A stretch of 64,000 nt of DNA from Methylophaga sp. OBS3 (GCF_026319325.1 NZ_JAPDMU010000001.1:434001-498000), one strand, 5' to 3'. Shown: positions 45,809 to 55,146, numbered from the stretch's first letter. Program-made: numbers and translations. Notes: generated by a model not told the origin, from the sequence alone.

Positions 45809-46786
45809 ATGAGCACAGGCTTCCAGTACACAATCAAGCGCATTCGTTTTGATGAAAATTATCAACCATCAGACAGCACGCGAATCACCACCAACTTCGC
45901 GAACCTAGCGAGAGGTGAGCGTCGTAAAGAAAATTTACGCAATGCCTTAAAGATGGTTGATAGCCGCTTTAATGCCCTAGCTAGCTGGGATAACCCAAAA
46001 GGTGACCGTTATAGTGTTGAGCTGGAAATTATTTCTGTCGATATTGATGTGGAAGGCAATGGTGCAAATTTTCCATCTATAGAGATTTTGAAAACCTATA
46101 TCGTTGATCATCAAGCCAATAAACGTATTGAAGGGATTGTTGGTAATAACTTCTCGTCATATGTGCGTGACTATGATTTTAGCGTCCGTCTTTTGAAACA
46201 CAACGAAGGGCAATCTTCGTTTAGCATTCCTGATAACTTCGGTGATTTGCACGGCAAACTCTTTAAAGACTTTGTTAACTCAGAGACTTACCAAGAAAAC
46301 TTCAAGAAGCCGCCGGTTATTTGTCTCAGTGTCTCAGATAACAAAACTTATCACCGCACAGAAAATCAGCACCCGGTTTTAGGTGTTGAATATGTGCCAA
46401 ATGAATCTTCGCTGACAGAAAAGTATTTCAAAAAAATGGGCTTTGCCGTGCGTTACTTTATGCCGCCAAATAGCGTTGCCCCTTTAGCGTTCTATTTCTT
46501 TGGTGACTTACTTTGTGATTACACCAACCTTGAGCTGATTGGCACGATAAGCACAATGGAAACCTTCCAGAAAATTTATCGGCCAGAAATTTATAACGCG
46601 AATGCGGTGGCCGGTAATTACTTTCAACCAACTTTGAAACATGCTGACCACTCGCTGACACAAATTGTTTATGACCGTGAAGAGCGAAGCCAGTTAGCTG
46701 TCAAGCAGGGCAAGTTTGCTGAGGAATACTTCATCAAACCTTATCAAGCAGTGCTTGAAAAATGGTCTGAAAGTTACAACGCATAA
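45809..46786 (+). CDS. mesX: MesX (DUF1852), partner of the folate-independent methionine synthase
   Basis: A 325-residue protein I recognise as the DUF1852 family, lying directly upstream of a short MetE. No signal peptide or membrane helix; motifs such as RITTNFANLARGERRKENLR and EIISVDIDVEGNGANFPSIE recur in the family but no cofactor site is evident. From published genetics, DUF1852 (MesX) is required with MesD for an oxygen-dependent methionine synthase that does not use 5-methyltetrahydrofolate; its chemistry and methyl source are not settled as far as I know. It lies 12 bp before mesD. Confidence 0.82.
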   Translation: MSTGFQYTIKRIRFDENYQPSDSTRITTNFANLARGERRKENLRNALKMVDSRFNALASWDNPKGDRYSVELEIISVDIDVEGNGANFPSIEILKTYIVDHQANKRIEGIVGNNFSSYVRDYDFSVRLLKHNEGQSSFSIPDNFGDLHGKLFKDFVNSETYQENFKKPPVICLSVSDNKTYHRTENQHPVLGVEYVPNESSLTEKYFKKMGFAVRYFMPPNSVAPLAFYFFGDLLCDYTNLELIGTISTMETFQKIYRPEIYNANAVAGNYFQPTLKHADHSLTQIVYDREERSQLAVKQGKFAEEYFIKPYQAVLEKWSESYNA

Positions 46787-46798
46787 ACCTTAAAGTTA

Positions 46799-47839
46799 AT
46801 GAAAGATAAAATGAAAAAAATATTACCTACGTCAACGGCTGGAAGTTTGCCAAAACCCTCATGGCTGGCAGAGCCAGAAAAGCTATGGTCACCATGGAAA
46901 TTAGAAGGGCAAGCATTAATAGATGGCAAACATGATGCTTTGCGTCTGTCGCTACAAGAACAGCAACATGCTGGTATTGATATTGTGAGTGACGGTGAGC
47001 AATCACGCCAACATTTCGTAACCACGTTTATTGAACATCTTGATGGTGTTGATTTTGAAAAGCGTGAAACAGTAAAGATTCGAGACCGTTATGATGCCAG
47101 TGTGCCAACCGTTGTTGGTGCAGTGAGTCGGCCAAAGTCAGTATTTGTTGAAGATGCGAAATTTTTGCGTAGCCAGACGGATCGGCCTATTAAATGGGCA
47201 TTACCTGGTCCAATGACAATGATTGATACGCTTTATGATGCGCATTACAAAAGTCGCGAAAAATTGGCATGGGAATTTGCCAAAATTCTTAATCAAGAAG
47301 CGAAAGAGCTAGAAGCTGTCGGTATCGATATTATCCAATTTGATGAACCCGCATTTAACGTGTTTTTTGATGAGGTGAATGATTGGGGGATGGCGACATT
47401 AGAACGGGCTGTTGAAGGTCTCAAGTGCGAAACAGCCGTTCATATTTGTTATGGCTATGGCATAAAAGCCAATACGGATTGGAAAAAATCTCTGGGATCC
47501 GAGTGGCGCCAATACGAATCGATATTCCCGACGTTGCAACAATCTAGTATCGATATCATTTCATTGGAGTGTCACAACTCACATGTACCGATAGAGCTTA
47601 TCGAGCTATTAAGGGGCAAAAAGGTCATGGTGGGCGCGATTGATGTTGCCAGTGACCGAATTGAAACGCCAGAAGAAGTCGCTAATACGCTAAGAAAAGC
47701 CCTACAGTTTGTCGATGCGGATAAACTTTACCCATGTACTAATTGTGGTATGGCACCATTACCTAGAGAGCTTGCTAGAGGTAAGCTTGATGCATTGAGT
47801 GCCGGAGCCGAGATTATTAGAAAAGAGCTTTCAGCATAA
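46799..47839 (+). CDS. mesD: MesD, core MetE-type methionine synthase
   Basis: A 346-residue protein matching only the C-terminal catalytic half of MetE (E. coli MetE is about 750 residues). The zinc ligands are present: H215 and C217 (AVHICYGYG), E257 (IISLECHNSH) and C316 (PCTNCGMAP). Homocysteine-binding STAGSLPKP lies near the start. The folate-binding N-terminal half of MetE is absent by design, not by truncation: the frame is intact, with mesX coupled upstream. In-frame ATG 46811 is an alternative start. A terminator follows. Confidence 0.85.
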   Translation: MKDKMKKILPTSTAGSLPKPSWLAEPEKLWSPWKLEGQALIDGKHDALRLSLQEQQHAGIDIVSDGEQSRQHFVTTFIEHLDGVDFEKRETVKIRDRYDASVPTVVGAVSRPKSVFVEDAKFLRSQTDRPIKWALPGPMTMIDTLYDAHYKSREKLAWEFAKILNQEAKELEAVGIDIIQFDEPAFNVFFDEVNDWGMATLERAVEGLKCETAVHICYGYGIKANTDWKKSLGSEWRQYESIFPTLQQSSIDIISLECHNSHVPIELIELLRGKKVMVGAIDVASDRIETPEEVANTLRKALQFVDADKLYPCTNCGMAPLPRELARGKLDALSAGAEIIRKELSA

Positions 47840-47855
47840 TCTTATTATTAAGCAC

Positions 47856-47893
47856 GCGGTAGGTTAGACATTAGCCTATCGCATGTTTTTGTT
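47856..47893 (+). terminator. Rho-independent terminator after mesD
   Basis: An 11-pair stem (47856-47866 with 47872-47882, two G-U pairs, GACAT loop) is followed by a T-rich tract ATGTTTTTGTTT. It closes the mesX-mesD unit before the TauE-like gene. Confidence 0.75.
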
Positions 47894-47917
47894 TACTGAA
47901 AAAAGAACCTGAACGGG

Positions 47918-48748
47918 ATGAATGTGATCGAATTTTTAACCGCTAATTTAACGACCGTAATGGCTTTATTTGCAACAGGCGCCTTTGCTGGTGTTTTAGC
48001 AGGATTGTTAGGTGTTGGTGGCGGCATTGTGATTGTGCCCGTGCTGTTTTTCTTGTTTCAGGGCTTTGGCGTCTCTGCAGACTCAGCAATGTTAATTGCA
48101 ACAGCCACGTCGCTTGCTACTATCATTCCGACCTCAATCAGTTCAATACGATCACACAAGAAAAAGGGGAATGTGGATTTTGAACTGCTAAAACGTTGGG
48201 CTGGTTTTATTTTTATTGGCGTGTTGTTAGGCAGTTGGTTAGTGACGCGTATCGATGGACTGTGGCTAACCATGTTGTTTGGCGTAATTGCGACTTTATC
48301 AGCGCTCAATATGCTGTTAAGAACGAGTAAATCTGCACTCTTTAATCAATTGCCCGGAAAAGTAGGGCAAACCTTGCTCGGCACATCAATTGGTTTTTTA
48401 AGTTCCATGGTAGGAATTGGTGGCGGGACGCTTACCGTACCAATCTTAACGATTTGTAACTATCCGGCGCACAAAGCAGTGGGCACAGCAGCAGCAGTAG
48501 GGTTAATTATTTCCTTGCCAGGTGCACTGACCATGCTGCTATTAGGAACTACCCCTGTTGATGCACCCGTCGGTACCTATGGTCTAGTCAATCTAATCGG
48601 TTTTTTATGTATCGTGCCACTTACCGTGCTTTTTGCACCGCTAGGTGTCGCGTTAGCCAGTAAGTTAGATGCCGTAAAACTTAAGCAAGTTTTTGCCGTG
48701 GTGCTGCTCATTACGGGATTAAGAATGTTGGCTGAACTAATTTTGTAG
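47918..48748 (+). CDS. TauE/SafE-family permease (second copy)
   Basis: A 276-residue membrane protein with about eight helices and the paired glycine motifs GVLAGLLGVGGGIVIVPVLFF (near residue 25) and SMVGIGGGTLTVPILTICNYPAHKAVGT (split by a turn, near residue 165). It belongs to the same family as the permease of the persulfide operon at 11574 but is of a different branch. It is separated from mesD by a terminator, so co-regulation is not assured. The transported anion (sulfite, sulfonate or an organic acid) is unknown. Confidence 0.82.
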   Translation: MNVIEFLTANLTTVMALFATGAFAGVLAGLLGVGGGIVIVPVLFFLFQGFGVSADSAMLIATATSLATIIPTSISSIRSHKKKGNVDFELLKRWAGFIFIGVLLGSWLVTRIDGLWLTMLFGVIATLSALNMLLRTSKSALFNQLPGKVGQTLLGTSIGFLSSMVGIGGGTLTVPILTICNYPAHKAVGTAAAVGLIISLPGALTMLLLGTTPVDAPVGTYGLVNLIGFLCIVPLTVLFAPLGVALASKLDAVKLKQVFAVVLLITGLRMLAELIL

Positions 48749-48773
48749 TTTGGCCAGACGAGATGAAAATCGC

Positions 48774-48794
48774 TTGATAGACGTTCGCTATCAA
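48774..48794 (+). terminator. Possible weak terminator after the TauE-like gene
   Basis: TTGATAG and CTATCAA form a 7-bp stem with a 7-nt loop, 25 bp after the stop codon. There is no T-run, so the call is tentative. Confidence 0.35.
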
Positions 48795-48846
48795 CAAATT
48801 AAAAACTTGGTTTGGAATTTAGCTGTTTGGATTCATACAGCTTTAA

Positions 48847-48863
48847 TGGGGTAGAAAACCCCA
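48847..48863 (-). terminator. Possible terminator of tRNA-Leu
   Basis: TGGGG and CCCCA form a 5-bp stem 13 bp beyond the tRNA 3' end on the minus strand, followed there by TTAAAG. Weak but correctly placed. Confidence 0.45.
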
Positions 48864-48876
48864 ATAATGATAATTT

Positions 48877-48961
48877 TGGTACCGAGGGCGAGAATCGAAC
48901 TCGCACTTCCGAAGAAACCGGATTTTGAATCCGGCGCGTCTACCAGTTCCGCCACCCCGGC
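48877..48961 (-). tRNA. tRNA-Leu (anticodon CAA)
   Basis: Reading the minus strand: acceptor GCCGGGG pairs with CCTCGGT (one G-U at each of positions 1 and 5), D-arm TGGCGGAACTGGTAGACGCG, anticodon stem CCGGA/TCCGG enclosing loop TTCAAAA (anticodon CAA at 48927-48925), a long variable arm with a TTC...GAA stem typical of a class II tRNA, T-arm GTTCGATTC, discriminator A and an encoded CCA. 85 nt. It reads leucine UUG codons. It is transcribed away from queA. Confidence 0.95.
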
Positions 48962-49089
48962 AACCAAGCTGCGCATTATAACGAGGCATCGCCGATATTA
49001 AAAGGCGTTTATGTCATTTATTTGTCATAAGTGTCGAAATTAGTGATTAAGCCTAACGATTTAGTCGGGTGCTCTGCTATGATCTCGGC

Positions 49090-50121
49090 ATGCAACGTAC
49101 CGACTTCCAGTTTGATTTACCTGATGAACTTATCGCCCAGTATCCTGCCGCTCAGCGTGCGGCCAGTCGTCTTTTGACGCTGAATGGCAACACGGGTGAG
49201 CTAAGTGATAAGAAGTTCTCTGACTTTCTTGAGCTACTGCAGCCTAATGATCTATTGGTGTTTAATAACACCAAAGTGATACCCGCTCGCTTATTGGGTG
49301 AGAAAGAGACGGGTGGAAAGGTTGAAGTTTTGGTTGAGCGCCTGTTAGATGATAATCAGGCGCTGGTGCATATCCGAAGCAGTAAATCACCATCAGCCGG
49401 TCGACGCCTAACTTTAGAAGGCAATGTTGAGGTTGAAGTCTTAGATCGCCGCGATAATCTATTTATCATCCAATTCTTGTCGTCTGAGCCTGCTGTTTCA
49501 TTACTGCAAGAATATGGTCGTATGCCTTTACCACCTTATATTGAACGTGAGGTGGATAAAGCCGACTTAGCACGTTACCAAACGGTTTATGCCAAACACG
49601 TTGGCGCCGTGGCTGCACCGACAGCGGGCTTACACTTTGATGAAGCTCTATTACAGAAAATTAATGAGCTTGGTATTGAAACCGCAGAAGTGACATTACA
49701 TGTTGGCGCGGGAACATTTCAGCCAGTTCGAGTTGATGATATTCGTACTCACCAGATGCATGCTGAACGAATTGAAGTAACTAATGAGGTATGCCAGCAA
49801 GTTAAAGCTACTAGAGCGCGTGGTGGCCGTGTTATTGCTATCGGCACGACTAGCGTTAGAGCATTAGAGAGTGCATCTCAAACCGGTGAGATTCAGCCTT
49901 TTAGTGGTGAAACCGAGATATTTATTTATCCTGGATATCAGTTTAAAAGTGTTGATGCCATGGTCACTAACTTCCATTTGTCGGAGTCAACGTTATTAAT
50001 GTTGGTGTCGGCGTTTGCTGGACGAGATCACATTATGGCTGCTTATCATCATGCCATTGCCGAACGTTATCGATTTTTTAGTTATGGCGATGCCATGTTT
50101 ATTACCCGGAAAACACTATGA
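49090..50121 (+). CDS. queA: S-adenosylmethionine:tRNA ribosyltransferase-isomerase
   Basis: A 343-residue QueA. I start at ATG 49090 because [20 protein letters not shown] matches the family N-terminus; the frame is open seven codons further up. [38 protein letters not shown] and [17 protein letters not shown] are QueA signatures. It converts preQ1-modified tRNA to epoxyqueuosine-tRNA. tgt, the usual neighbour, is not beside it; instead it overlaps trmJ by ATGA. Confidence 0.95.
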   Translation: MQRTDFQFDLPDELIAQYPAAQRAASRLLTLNGNTGELSDKKFSDFLELLQPNDLLVFNNTKVIPARLLGEKETGGKVEVLVERLLDDNQALVHIRSSKSPSAGRRLTLEGNVEVEVLDRRDNLFIIQFLSSEPAVSLLQEYGRMPLPPYIEREVDKADLARYQTVYAKHVGAVAAPTAGLHFDEALLQKINELGIETAEVTLHVGAGTFQPVRVDDIRTHQMHAERIEVTNEVCQQVKATRARGGRVIAIGTTSVRALESASQTGEIQPFSGETEIFIYPGYQFKSVDAMVTNFHLSESTLLMLVSAFAGRDHIMAAYHHAIAERYRFFSYGDAMFITRKTL

Positions 50122-50852
50122 CCCAGCTAGAAAAAGTACGTTTTGTATTAGTTGGTACAACCCATCCAGGCAATATTGGTGCATCAGCTAGAGCCATGAA
50201 AACCATGGGGCTCAGCAACTTGCATTTGGTTGCGCCCAAAATCTATCCAAGCGCTGAAGCGACTGCTCGGGCTTCTGGTGCGGATGATGTGTTGGCAAAA
50301 GCCCAAGTACATGAAACATTGGCTGATGCATTAGTCGGTTGTCAGCATGTTTTTGCCATGAGCGCACGCCTGCGTCACTTTGAAATGCCATTATTAAATC
50401 CGCGTGAAGCTGTGGAAAGCCTTGAAAAGTTTGATGACGATACCCAAATAGCAGTGGTATTCGGGCGTGAGCATTCAGGCTTATCGAACGAAGAAATTGA
50501 TCAGTGCCATACGTTGGTGAATATTCCTGCCAACCCAGAATACAGCTCGCTGAATCTGGCTGCTGCAGTGCAAGTATTAGCATATGAACTGAGAATGAGT
50601 TTTAAACCAGTAGTGGATCCGGGCCGAATTGGTGAAAAGCGCGAAGCAATTGGTGCGGAAGATATGTTCCATTTATATGAGCATTTCGAACGCAGCCTTG
50701 AAACCATTGGCTTTTTGGACCCCGAAAACCCACGTTATTTAATGCGTCGGATTAAACGTTTATTTAACCGTGCTGATTTGGACCGAAATGAAGTGCAGAT
50801 TTTGCATGGAATTTTGCGTGCTGCCGAAACCAAAGCGAGGAATGCAAAATGA
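50118..50852 (+). CDS. trmJ: tRNA (cytidine/uridine-32-2'-O)-methyltransferase TrmJ
   Basis: A 244-residue SPOUT methyltransferase. [25 protein letters not shown] at the start, [12 protein letters not shown] and [22 protein letters not shown] in the knotted SAM site. It 2'-O-methylates position 32 of certain tRNAs. Overlaps queA and cysE by ATGA on both sides. trmJ directly ahead of the isc genes is conserved in Gammaproteobacteria, and a cysE in between is known from pseudomonads. Confidence 0.93.
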   Translation: MTQLEKVRFVLVGTTHPGNIGASARAMKTMGLSNLHLVAPKIYPSAEATARASGADDVLAKAQVHETLADALVGCQHVFAMSARLRHFEMPLLNPREAVESLEKFDDDTQIAVVFGREHSGLSNEEIDQCHTLVNIPANPEYSSLNLAAAVQVLAYELRMSFKPVVDPGRIGEKREAIGAEDMFHLYEHFERSLETIGFLDPENPRYLMRRIKRLFNRADLDRNEVQILHGILRAAETKARNAK

Positions 50853-51643
50853 GCGACACCGAACAAGTCAGCCGTTGGCAACGATTTAAGGAAGATATTT
50901 ACTGCGTTTTTGACCGTGATCCTGCGGCGCGTAATGTCTTTGAGATCGTCACGACTTATCCGGGTGTTCATGCTTTGACCATGCATCGTCTTAGCCATTG
51001 GTTATGGAAAAAAAACTGGCTTTGGTTGGCACGTTTCAACTCAACGATTAGTCGCTGGTTTACCGGTATTGAAATTCATCCAGGTGCCAAAATTGGTCGC
51101 CGCTTTTTCATTGACCACGGCATGGGCGTCGTTATTGGTGAAACCGCGGAGATCGGCGATGACTGCACTTTGTATCATGGTGTGACCTTAGGGGGTACAT
51201 CATGGAAAGGTGGTAAACGTCATCCTACGTTAACTAATAATGTTGTTGTCGGTGCGGGTGCCAAAGTATTGGGACCTATCACGGTGAATGATGGGGCTCG
51301 TATTGGCTCTAACGCGGTTGTCGTCAAAGATGTTGCGGCTAATGAAACAGTTGTCGGGATTCCAGGACGTGTTGTTCGTAGCCAAAAAACGCCGGATTTA
51401 CAGGCCCAAGAAAAACTGGCGCAATCAGTTGGTTTTGATGCTTACGGTGCAACCAATCAAACACCAGATCCAGTGGCCTCAGCCATTCATGGTTTGATTG
51501 AACACATCCACATGACGGATAAACGTGTTGAGCAATTATGCAAGACAATTCAACATCTTGGCGGACAAATTCCAGATGTTGATATGCCAACATTGGATGG
51601 TTGCGAGTTGGACAAGGACAACAAGTCGTCTAAAGTTGACTAA
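50849..51643 (+). CDS. cysE: Serine O-acetyltransferase
   Basis: A 264-residue SAT: N-terminal helical part ([25 protein letters not shown] split at YPGVHAL) and a left-handed hexapeptide-repeat helix ([53 protein letters not shown]). It makes O-acetylserine, the precursor of cysteine. Position between trmJ and iscR links cysteine supply to the cysteine desulfurase encoded downstream. The 3' end of the gene contains the IscR box. Confidence 0.93.
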   Translation: MSDTEQVSRWQRFKEDIYCVFDRDPAARNVFEIVTTYPGVHALTMHRLSHWLWKKNWLWLARFNSTISRWFTGIEIHPGAKIGRRFFIDHGMGVVIGETAEIGDDCTLYHGVTLGGTSWKGGKRHPTLTNNVVVGAGAKVLGPITVNDGARIGSNAVVVKDVAANETVVGIPGRVVRSQKTPDLQAQEKLAQSVGFDAYGATNQTPDPVASAIHGLIEHIHMTDKRVEQLCKTIQHLGGQIPDVDMPTLDGCELDKDNKSSKVD

Positions 51644-51656
51644 AATAGTCGGGTAT
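51632..51656 (+). promoter_or_regulatory. IscR type 1 binding site overlapping the cysE stop codon
   Basis: AAAGTTGACT-AAAAT-AGTCGGGTAT matches the published E. coli type 1 IscR consensus (ATASYYGACT-RWWWY-AGTCRRSTAT) at 24 of 25 positions, the mismatch being position 2. It spans the cysE stop (51641-51643) and lies about 40 bp before iscR, where [2Fe-2S]-IscR would repress the iscR promoter. Confidence 0.9.
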
Positions 51657-51694
51657 GGAAAACTTACGCTGTTATTTTTAAAGCGGAAATTCCC

Positions 51695-52141
51695 ATGCGC
51701 CTCACGACAAAAGGTCGTTACGCCGTCACAGCGATGCTCGATTTAAGCCTGAACTACGGTACAGGTGCCATCACACTGGCGGATATTTCAGAGCGCCAAG
51801 GTATTTCGCTCTCATACCTTGAGCAATTATTTGCTCGTTTACGTAAACAAGGTCTTGTAAGTAGCTCGCGAGGTCCAGGTGGTGGTTATCGTCTGAGTCG
51901 AACCTCAGAGAGTATTACCGTATTGGACGTGATTTCGGCTGTTGATGAAAAAGTCGATAGCACCCAATGTCACGGCAAACATAACTGCCATGCAGATGAG
52001 CAATGTGTCAGCCATGAGTTATGGGAAAGTCTCAGCGATCAGATCCGTACCTATTTAGCTGGCATCACGCTGCACCAAGTCGTCAGTGATTATCAGCGCA
52101 CTCGCACTGGTGAAAAAGTCATCAAATTCGATATTCGCTAA
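51695..52141 (+). CDS. iscR: Fe-S cluster assembly regulator IscR
   Basis: A 148-residue Rrf2-family repressor. [17 protein letters not shown] at the start, recognition helix [19 protein letters not shown], and [2Fe-2S] ligands C92, C98, C104 and H107 at exactly the E. coli numbering. It senses Fe-S status and represses the operon through the box at 51632. It lies 3 bp before iscS. Confidence 0.95.
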   Translation: MRLTTKGRYAVTAMLDLSLNYGTGAITLADISERQGISLSYLEQLFARLRKQGLVSSSRGPGGGYRLSRTSESITVLDVISAVDEKVDSTQCHGKHNCHADEQCVSHELWESLSDQIRTYLAGITLHQVVSDYQRTRTGEKVIKFDIR

Positions 52142-52144
52142 ACC

Positions 52145-53287
52145 ATGGCGTTTACGTATTTAGACCATAATGCTGGCACGGCATTAGCACCGGGCGTATT
52201 AGATGTCATGTTGCCTTATATGCGACAGCAACAAGGTAACCCATCGAGTAGTCATCGTTTTGGCCGTTTTGGTCAAGCTGCTTTAGATACAGCACGTGCT
52301 CAAGTTGCAAAGTTAGTTAATGTTGAAGCCAAACAAGTTTGGTTCACGAGTGGTGGTACCGAGTCTAATAATCAGGCGTTAATGGGCATCACCAGTCAGT
52401 TTGATGGCGGCCGAATCCTTGTCAGCAGTATTGAACATCCAGCTGTGTTAGAACCAGCCAAACGTTTGGCCAAATTAGGTTTTGAAGTCGTGGAAATTCC
52501 TGCAAATGCAGCAGGGCAGATCACAGCATCAGCATTGGCTTCAGTATTAACTGACGATACACGCTTGGTATCTGTAATGTGGGCGAATAATGAAACTGGT
52601 GTGATTCAGGATATCGCTAGTTTGACAGCATTAACTAGAGCGAAGGGAATCGTGTTTCACTGTGATGCGGTGCAAGCGGTTGGCAAATTAGACGTTGATT
52701 TCCAACAAGCTGGTATTCAGCTTATGAGTATCTCAGCTCATAAATTCGGTGGTCCCAAAGGTATTGGGGCTCTTATTGTTGATAAACAATTAGACTGGCC
52801 AGCGTTTGTATTAGGTGGTGGTCAGGAAAACGAAAAACGCAGTGGTACTGAAAATGTGGCTGCAATAGCTGGTTTTGGTGCAGCGGCGGAATATGCCCAA
52901 CAGCATTTAGCTGAATACCAGTCGCACTGCAAAATGTTGCGTGAAGCACTTGAAGCAGCATTGAAAAAACTGCCCGGCGTCACCATATTTGCAGAGAATA
53001 GCCCGAGACTGCCGAATACGGTTTTTTTTGTGTTGGCGGGCTTTGATTCTGACACCTTATTAATGACATTAGACCGACAAGGATTTTCAGTCGCTAGTGG
53101 TTCTGCTTGTGGCACTGGACGCCAAGTCCCTAGCCATGTGTTAACTGCAATGGGGGTTGATGAGAACACAGCGTTAGGTGCAGTCAGAATCAGCGTGGCA
53201 GCAGACAATACTGAGAAACAAATACAACAACTGGCTGTTGTATTAGAAAAAGAAGCCAGTCGCTTTAATCATTTATTGAACAGGTAG
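52145..53287 (+). CDS. iscS: Cysteine desulfurase (IscS/NifS class I)
   Basis: A 380-residue PLP enzyme, shorter than E. coli IscS (404) and nearer NifS length. YLDHNAGTALAPGV replaces the IscS YLDxxATTP start; PLP lysine K200 in SISAHKFGGPKG; catalytic C322 in ASGSACGTGRQVPSH. It takes sulfur from cysteine for Fe-S clusters and thiolated tRNA. The usual next gene iscU is missing: iscA follows after 4 bp. Whether it functions as general IscS or a dedicated NifS-like enzyme is uncertain. Confidence 0.88.
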   Translation: MAFTYLDHNAGTALAPGVLDVMLPYMRQQQGNPSSSHRFGRFGQAALDTARAQVAKLVNVEAKQVWFTSGGTESNNQALMGITSQFDGGRILVSSIEHPAVLEPAKRLAKLGFEVVEIPANAAGQITASALASVLTDDTRLVSVMWANNETGVIQDIASLTALTRAKGIVFHCDAVQAVGKLDVDFQQAGIQLMSISAHKFGGPKGIGALIVDKQLDWPAFVLGGGQENEKRSGTENVAAIAGFGAAAEYAQQHLAEYQSHCKMLREALEAALKKLPGVTIFAENSPRLPNTVFFVLAGFDSDTLLMTLDRQGFSVASGSACGTGRQVPSHVLTAMGVDENTALGAVRISVAADNTEKQIQQLAVVLEKEASRFNHLLNR

Positions 53288-53291
53288 CAAT

Positions 53292-53621
53292 ATGACAATT
53301 ACCCTGACAGAAACAGCCGTAAAACGTGTGCGTGACATGGTGAGCAAACGTGAAGGTGGTGTTGGCCTGCGTATTGGTGTGGTGAAAAGTGGCTGCTCAG
53401 GCTATAGCTATGCATTGGATTATGCTGATTCAGTTGCCGACAACGATGCCATTATTGAACAAGATGATGTTAAAGTTGTGGTCGATAAAGACAGTTTGCC
53501 AATGTTAGAAGGTATGGAATTAGACTTTGTTAAAGAAGGCTTGAATCAAAGCTTTAAATTCCGTAACCCGAACGTGACTTCAGAGTGTGGTTGCGGTGAA
53601 AGCTTTAGCGTCACTAAATAA
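53292..53621 (+). CDS. iscA: A-type Fe-S carrier protein IscA
   Basis: A 109-residue HesB/IscA protein with the three conserved cysteines: C35 (KSGCSGYSY) and C99, C101 (ECGCGESF). It accepts and passes on iron or Fe-S clusters. It ends the operon: a strong terminator follows, with no iscU, hscB, hscA or fdx. Confidence 0.92.
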   Translation: MTITLTETAVKRVRDMVSKREGGVGLRIGVVKSGCSGYSYALDYADSVADNDAIIEQDDVKVVVDKDSLPMLEGMELDFVKEGLNQSFKFRNPNVTSECGCGESFSVTK

Positions 53622-53644
53622 CAACGTTAATTTACGTTAACTAG

Positions 53645-53673
53645 CTGCCCGCTATTGCGGGCAGTTTTGTTTT
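53645..53673 (+). terminator. Rho-independent terminator after iscA
   Basis: CTGCCCGC and GCGGGCAG form a perfect 8-bp GC-rich stem with a TATT loop, followed by TTTTGTTTT. It ends the isc operon 24 bp after iscA. Confidence 0.92.
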
Positions 53674-53693
53674 AAAGACCTTACAGTAACGCT

Positions 53694-55013
53694 ATGAATC
53701 AATTAGATAATTTGGCTTTTGATGCTGCCCATCTTTGGCATCCATACAGCAGTGTGATGAATCCACCTTTATTACATGAAGTCGTTTCTGCTGATGGTGT
53801 GTATTTGACCTTAAAAGACGGTCGTCGGGTGATTGATGGGATGTCGTCTTGGTGGTCAACAATTCATGGTTATAACCACCCAAGACTGAATCAGGCTGCC
53901 AAAGATCAAATCGATAAAATGGCACATGTGATGTTCGGTGGGTTAACGCACGATCCTGCTGTCAGTCTGGCGCGTCGATTAATCGATATGACCGATGAAT
54001 CCTTACAGTATGTCTTTCTGGCAGATTCAGGTTCTATTTCGGTTGAAGTGGCCATCAAGATGGCACTTCAATATTGGATCGCTCAAGATGTCACTGATAA
54101 ACATACACTTTTAACTGTACGTAGTGGTTATCACGGCGATACGTTTGGTGCCATGGCGGTCTGTGATCCTATTAATGGTATGCACAGTAAGTTCTCTGGC
54201 GTATTACCCAAACATATCTTTGCTGCAGCGCCGACATGTCGGGACGATGCGGATTGGCAAGACTCTGATATCGCCGAAGTTCGCAGTATCCTTGAAAAAC
54301 AGCATCAGCAAATAGCAGCTGTCATTATTGAGCCCTTGGTTCAAGGCGCAGGGGGCATGCGTTTTTATTGCCCGCGCTACTTACGTGAATTACGTAAACT
54401 GTGTGATCAGTATGGTGTCTTGTTAATTTTTGACGAGATTGCAACGGGCTTTGGCCGAACTGGTAGTTTATTTGCTTATGAAGAAGCTGGTGTCGTGCCA
54501 GATATTCTTTGCGTCGGTAAAGCTTTAACCGCTGGCTATATGACGCTAGCAGCAACGATTTGTAATCAAACCGTTGCTGATGGGATTGCAGCAGATGGGC
54601 AGGGCGTTTTAATGCATGGACCAACCTTTATGGGTAATCCACTTGCGTGTCGTGTTGCTTGTGAGAGCCTTGATTTGCTGCAGTCGTATGATTGGCAAGC
54701 ATCGGTCAAAACCATTGAAAGCCAATTAAAACAACAACTATCGCCATTGGCTGAACATGAAATCGTAAAAGAAGTTCGTGTCAAAGGGGCGATTGGGGTT
54801 GTTGAGTTAACGATTACTTTGGATGAACACATGTGTTGGTTACCCAAGTTTATTGTTGACCAAGGGGTTTGGATTCGACCATTTCGTCACATGATTTACA
54901 TCATGCCCCCCTATATTATTAGTAAAGCGGAACTTCAGGTTTTAACGCAGGCAATTGGTAACATGGTTGAAGCGATAGCAAATGCCGAACAAAAAACATT
55001 GGTGACTGATTAG
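53694..55013 (+). CDS. bioA: Adenosylmethionine-8-amino-7-oxononanoate aminotransferase
   Basis: A 439-residue class III aminotransferase. LWHPYSSVMNPP at the start and MSSWWSTIHGYNHPRLN are BioA-specific; PLP lysine in LCVGKALTAGYM; RSGYHGDTFGAMAVCDP in the cofactor site. It makes 7,8-diaminopelargonate for biotin using SAM as amino donor. No other bio gene is adjacent. It is flanked by terminators on both sides, so it is transcribed alone. Confidence 0.92.
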   Translation: MNQLDNLAFDAAHLWHPYSSVMNPPLLHEVVSADGVYLTLKDGRRVIDGMSSWWSTIHGYNHPRLNQAAKDQIDKMAHVMFGGLTHDPAVSLARRLIDMTDESLQYVFLADSGSISVEVAIKMALQYWIAQDVTDKHTLLTVRSGYHGDTFGAMAVCDPINGMHSKFSGVLPKHIFAAAPTCRDDADWQDSDIAEVRSILEKQHQQIAAVIIEPLVQGAGGMRFYCPRYLRELRKLCDQYGVLLIFDEIATGFGRTGSLFAYEEAGVVPDILCVGKALTAGYMTLAATICNQTVADGIAADGQGVLMHGPTFMGNPLACRVACESLDLLQSYDWQASVKTIESQLKQQLSPLAEHEIVKEVRVKGAIGVVELTITLDEHMCWLPKFIVDQGVWIRPFRHMIYIMPPYIISKAELQVLTQAIGNMVEAIANAEQKTLVTD

Positions 55014-55110
55014 TGGAAGTGAAATACGCAATGCAGCGTGTTTATCCAGCTTTAGCTGACAATCATTTACAAGATACATTTGCCGTGGTGAATAACGACG
55101 GCAATGGTAT

Positions 55111-55146
55111 AAAAACCTTTGAAGGTGATACTTCAGAGGTTTTTTT
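55111..55146 (+). terminator. Rho-independent terminator between bioA and ahpC
   Basis: AACCTTTGAAG and CTTCAGAGGTT form an 11-bp stem (one U-G pair) with a GTGATA loop, preceded by A5 and followed by T-rich sequence to 55146. It ends bioA transcription. The rest of the 258-bp gap holds the ahpC promoter region. Confidence 0.85.

Noticed and set aside
46799..47839. mesD as a truncated metE pseudogene
   Set aside because: The frame is intact, all zinc ligands are present and mesX is coupled upstream, which fits a true short core MetE rather than a broken MetE.
53694..53925. Minus-strand frame opposite the start of bioA
   Set aside because: It lies wholly within the conserved BioA N-terminus and has no independent support.
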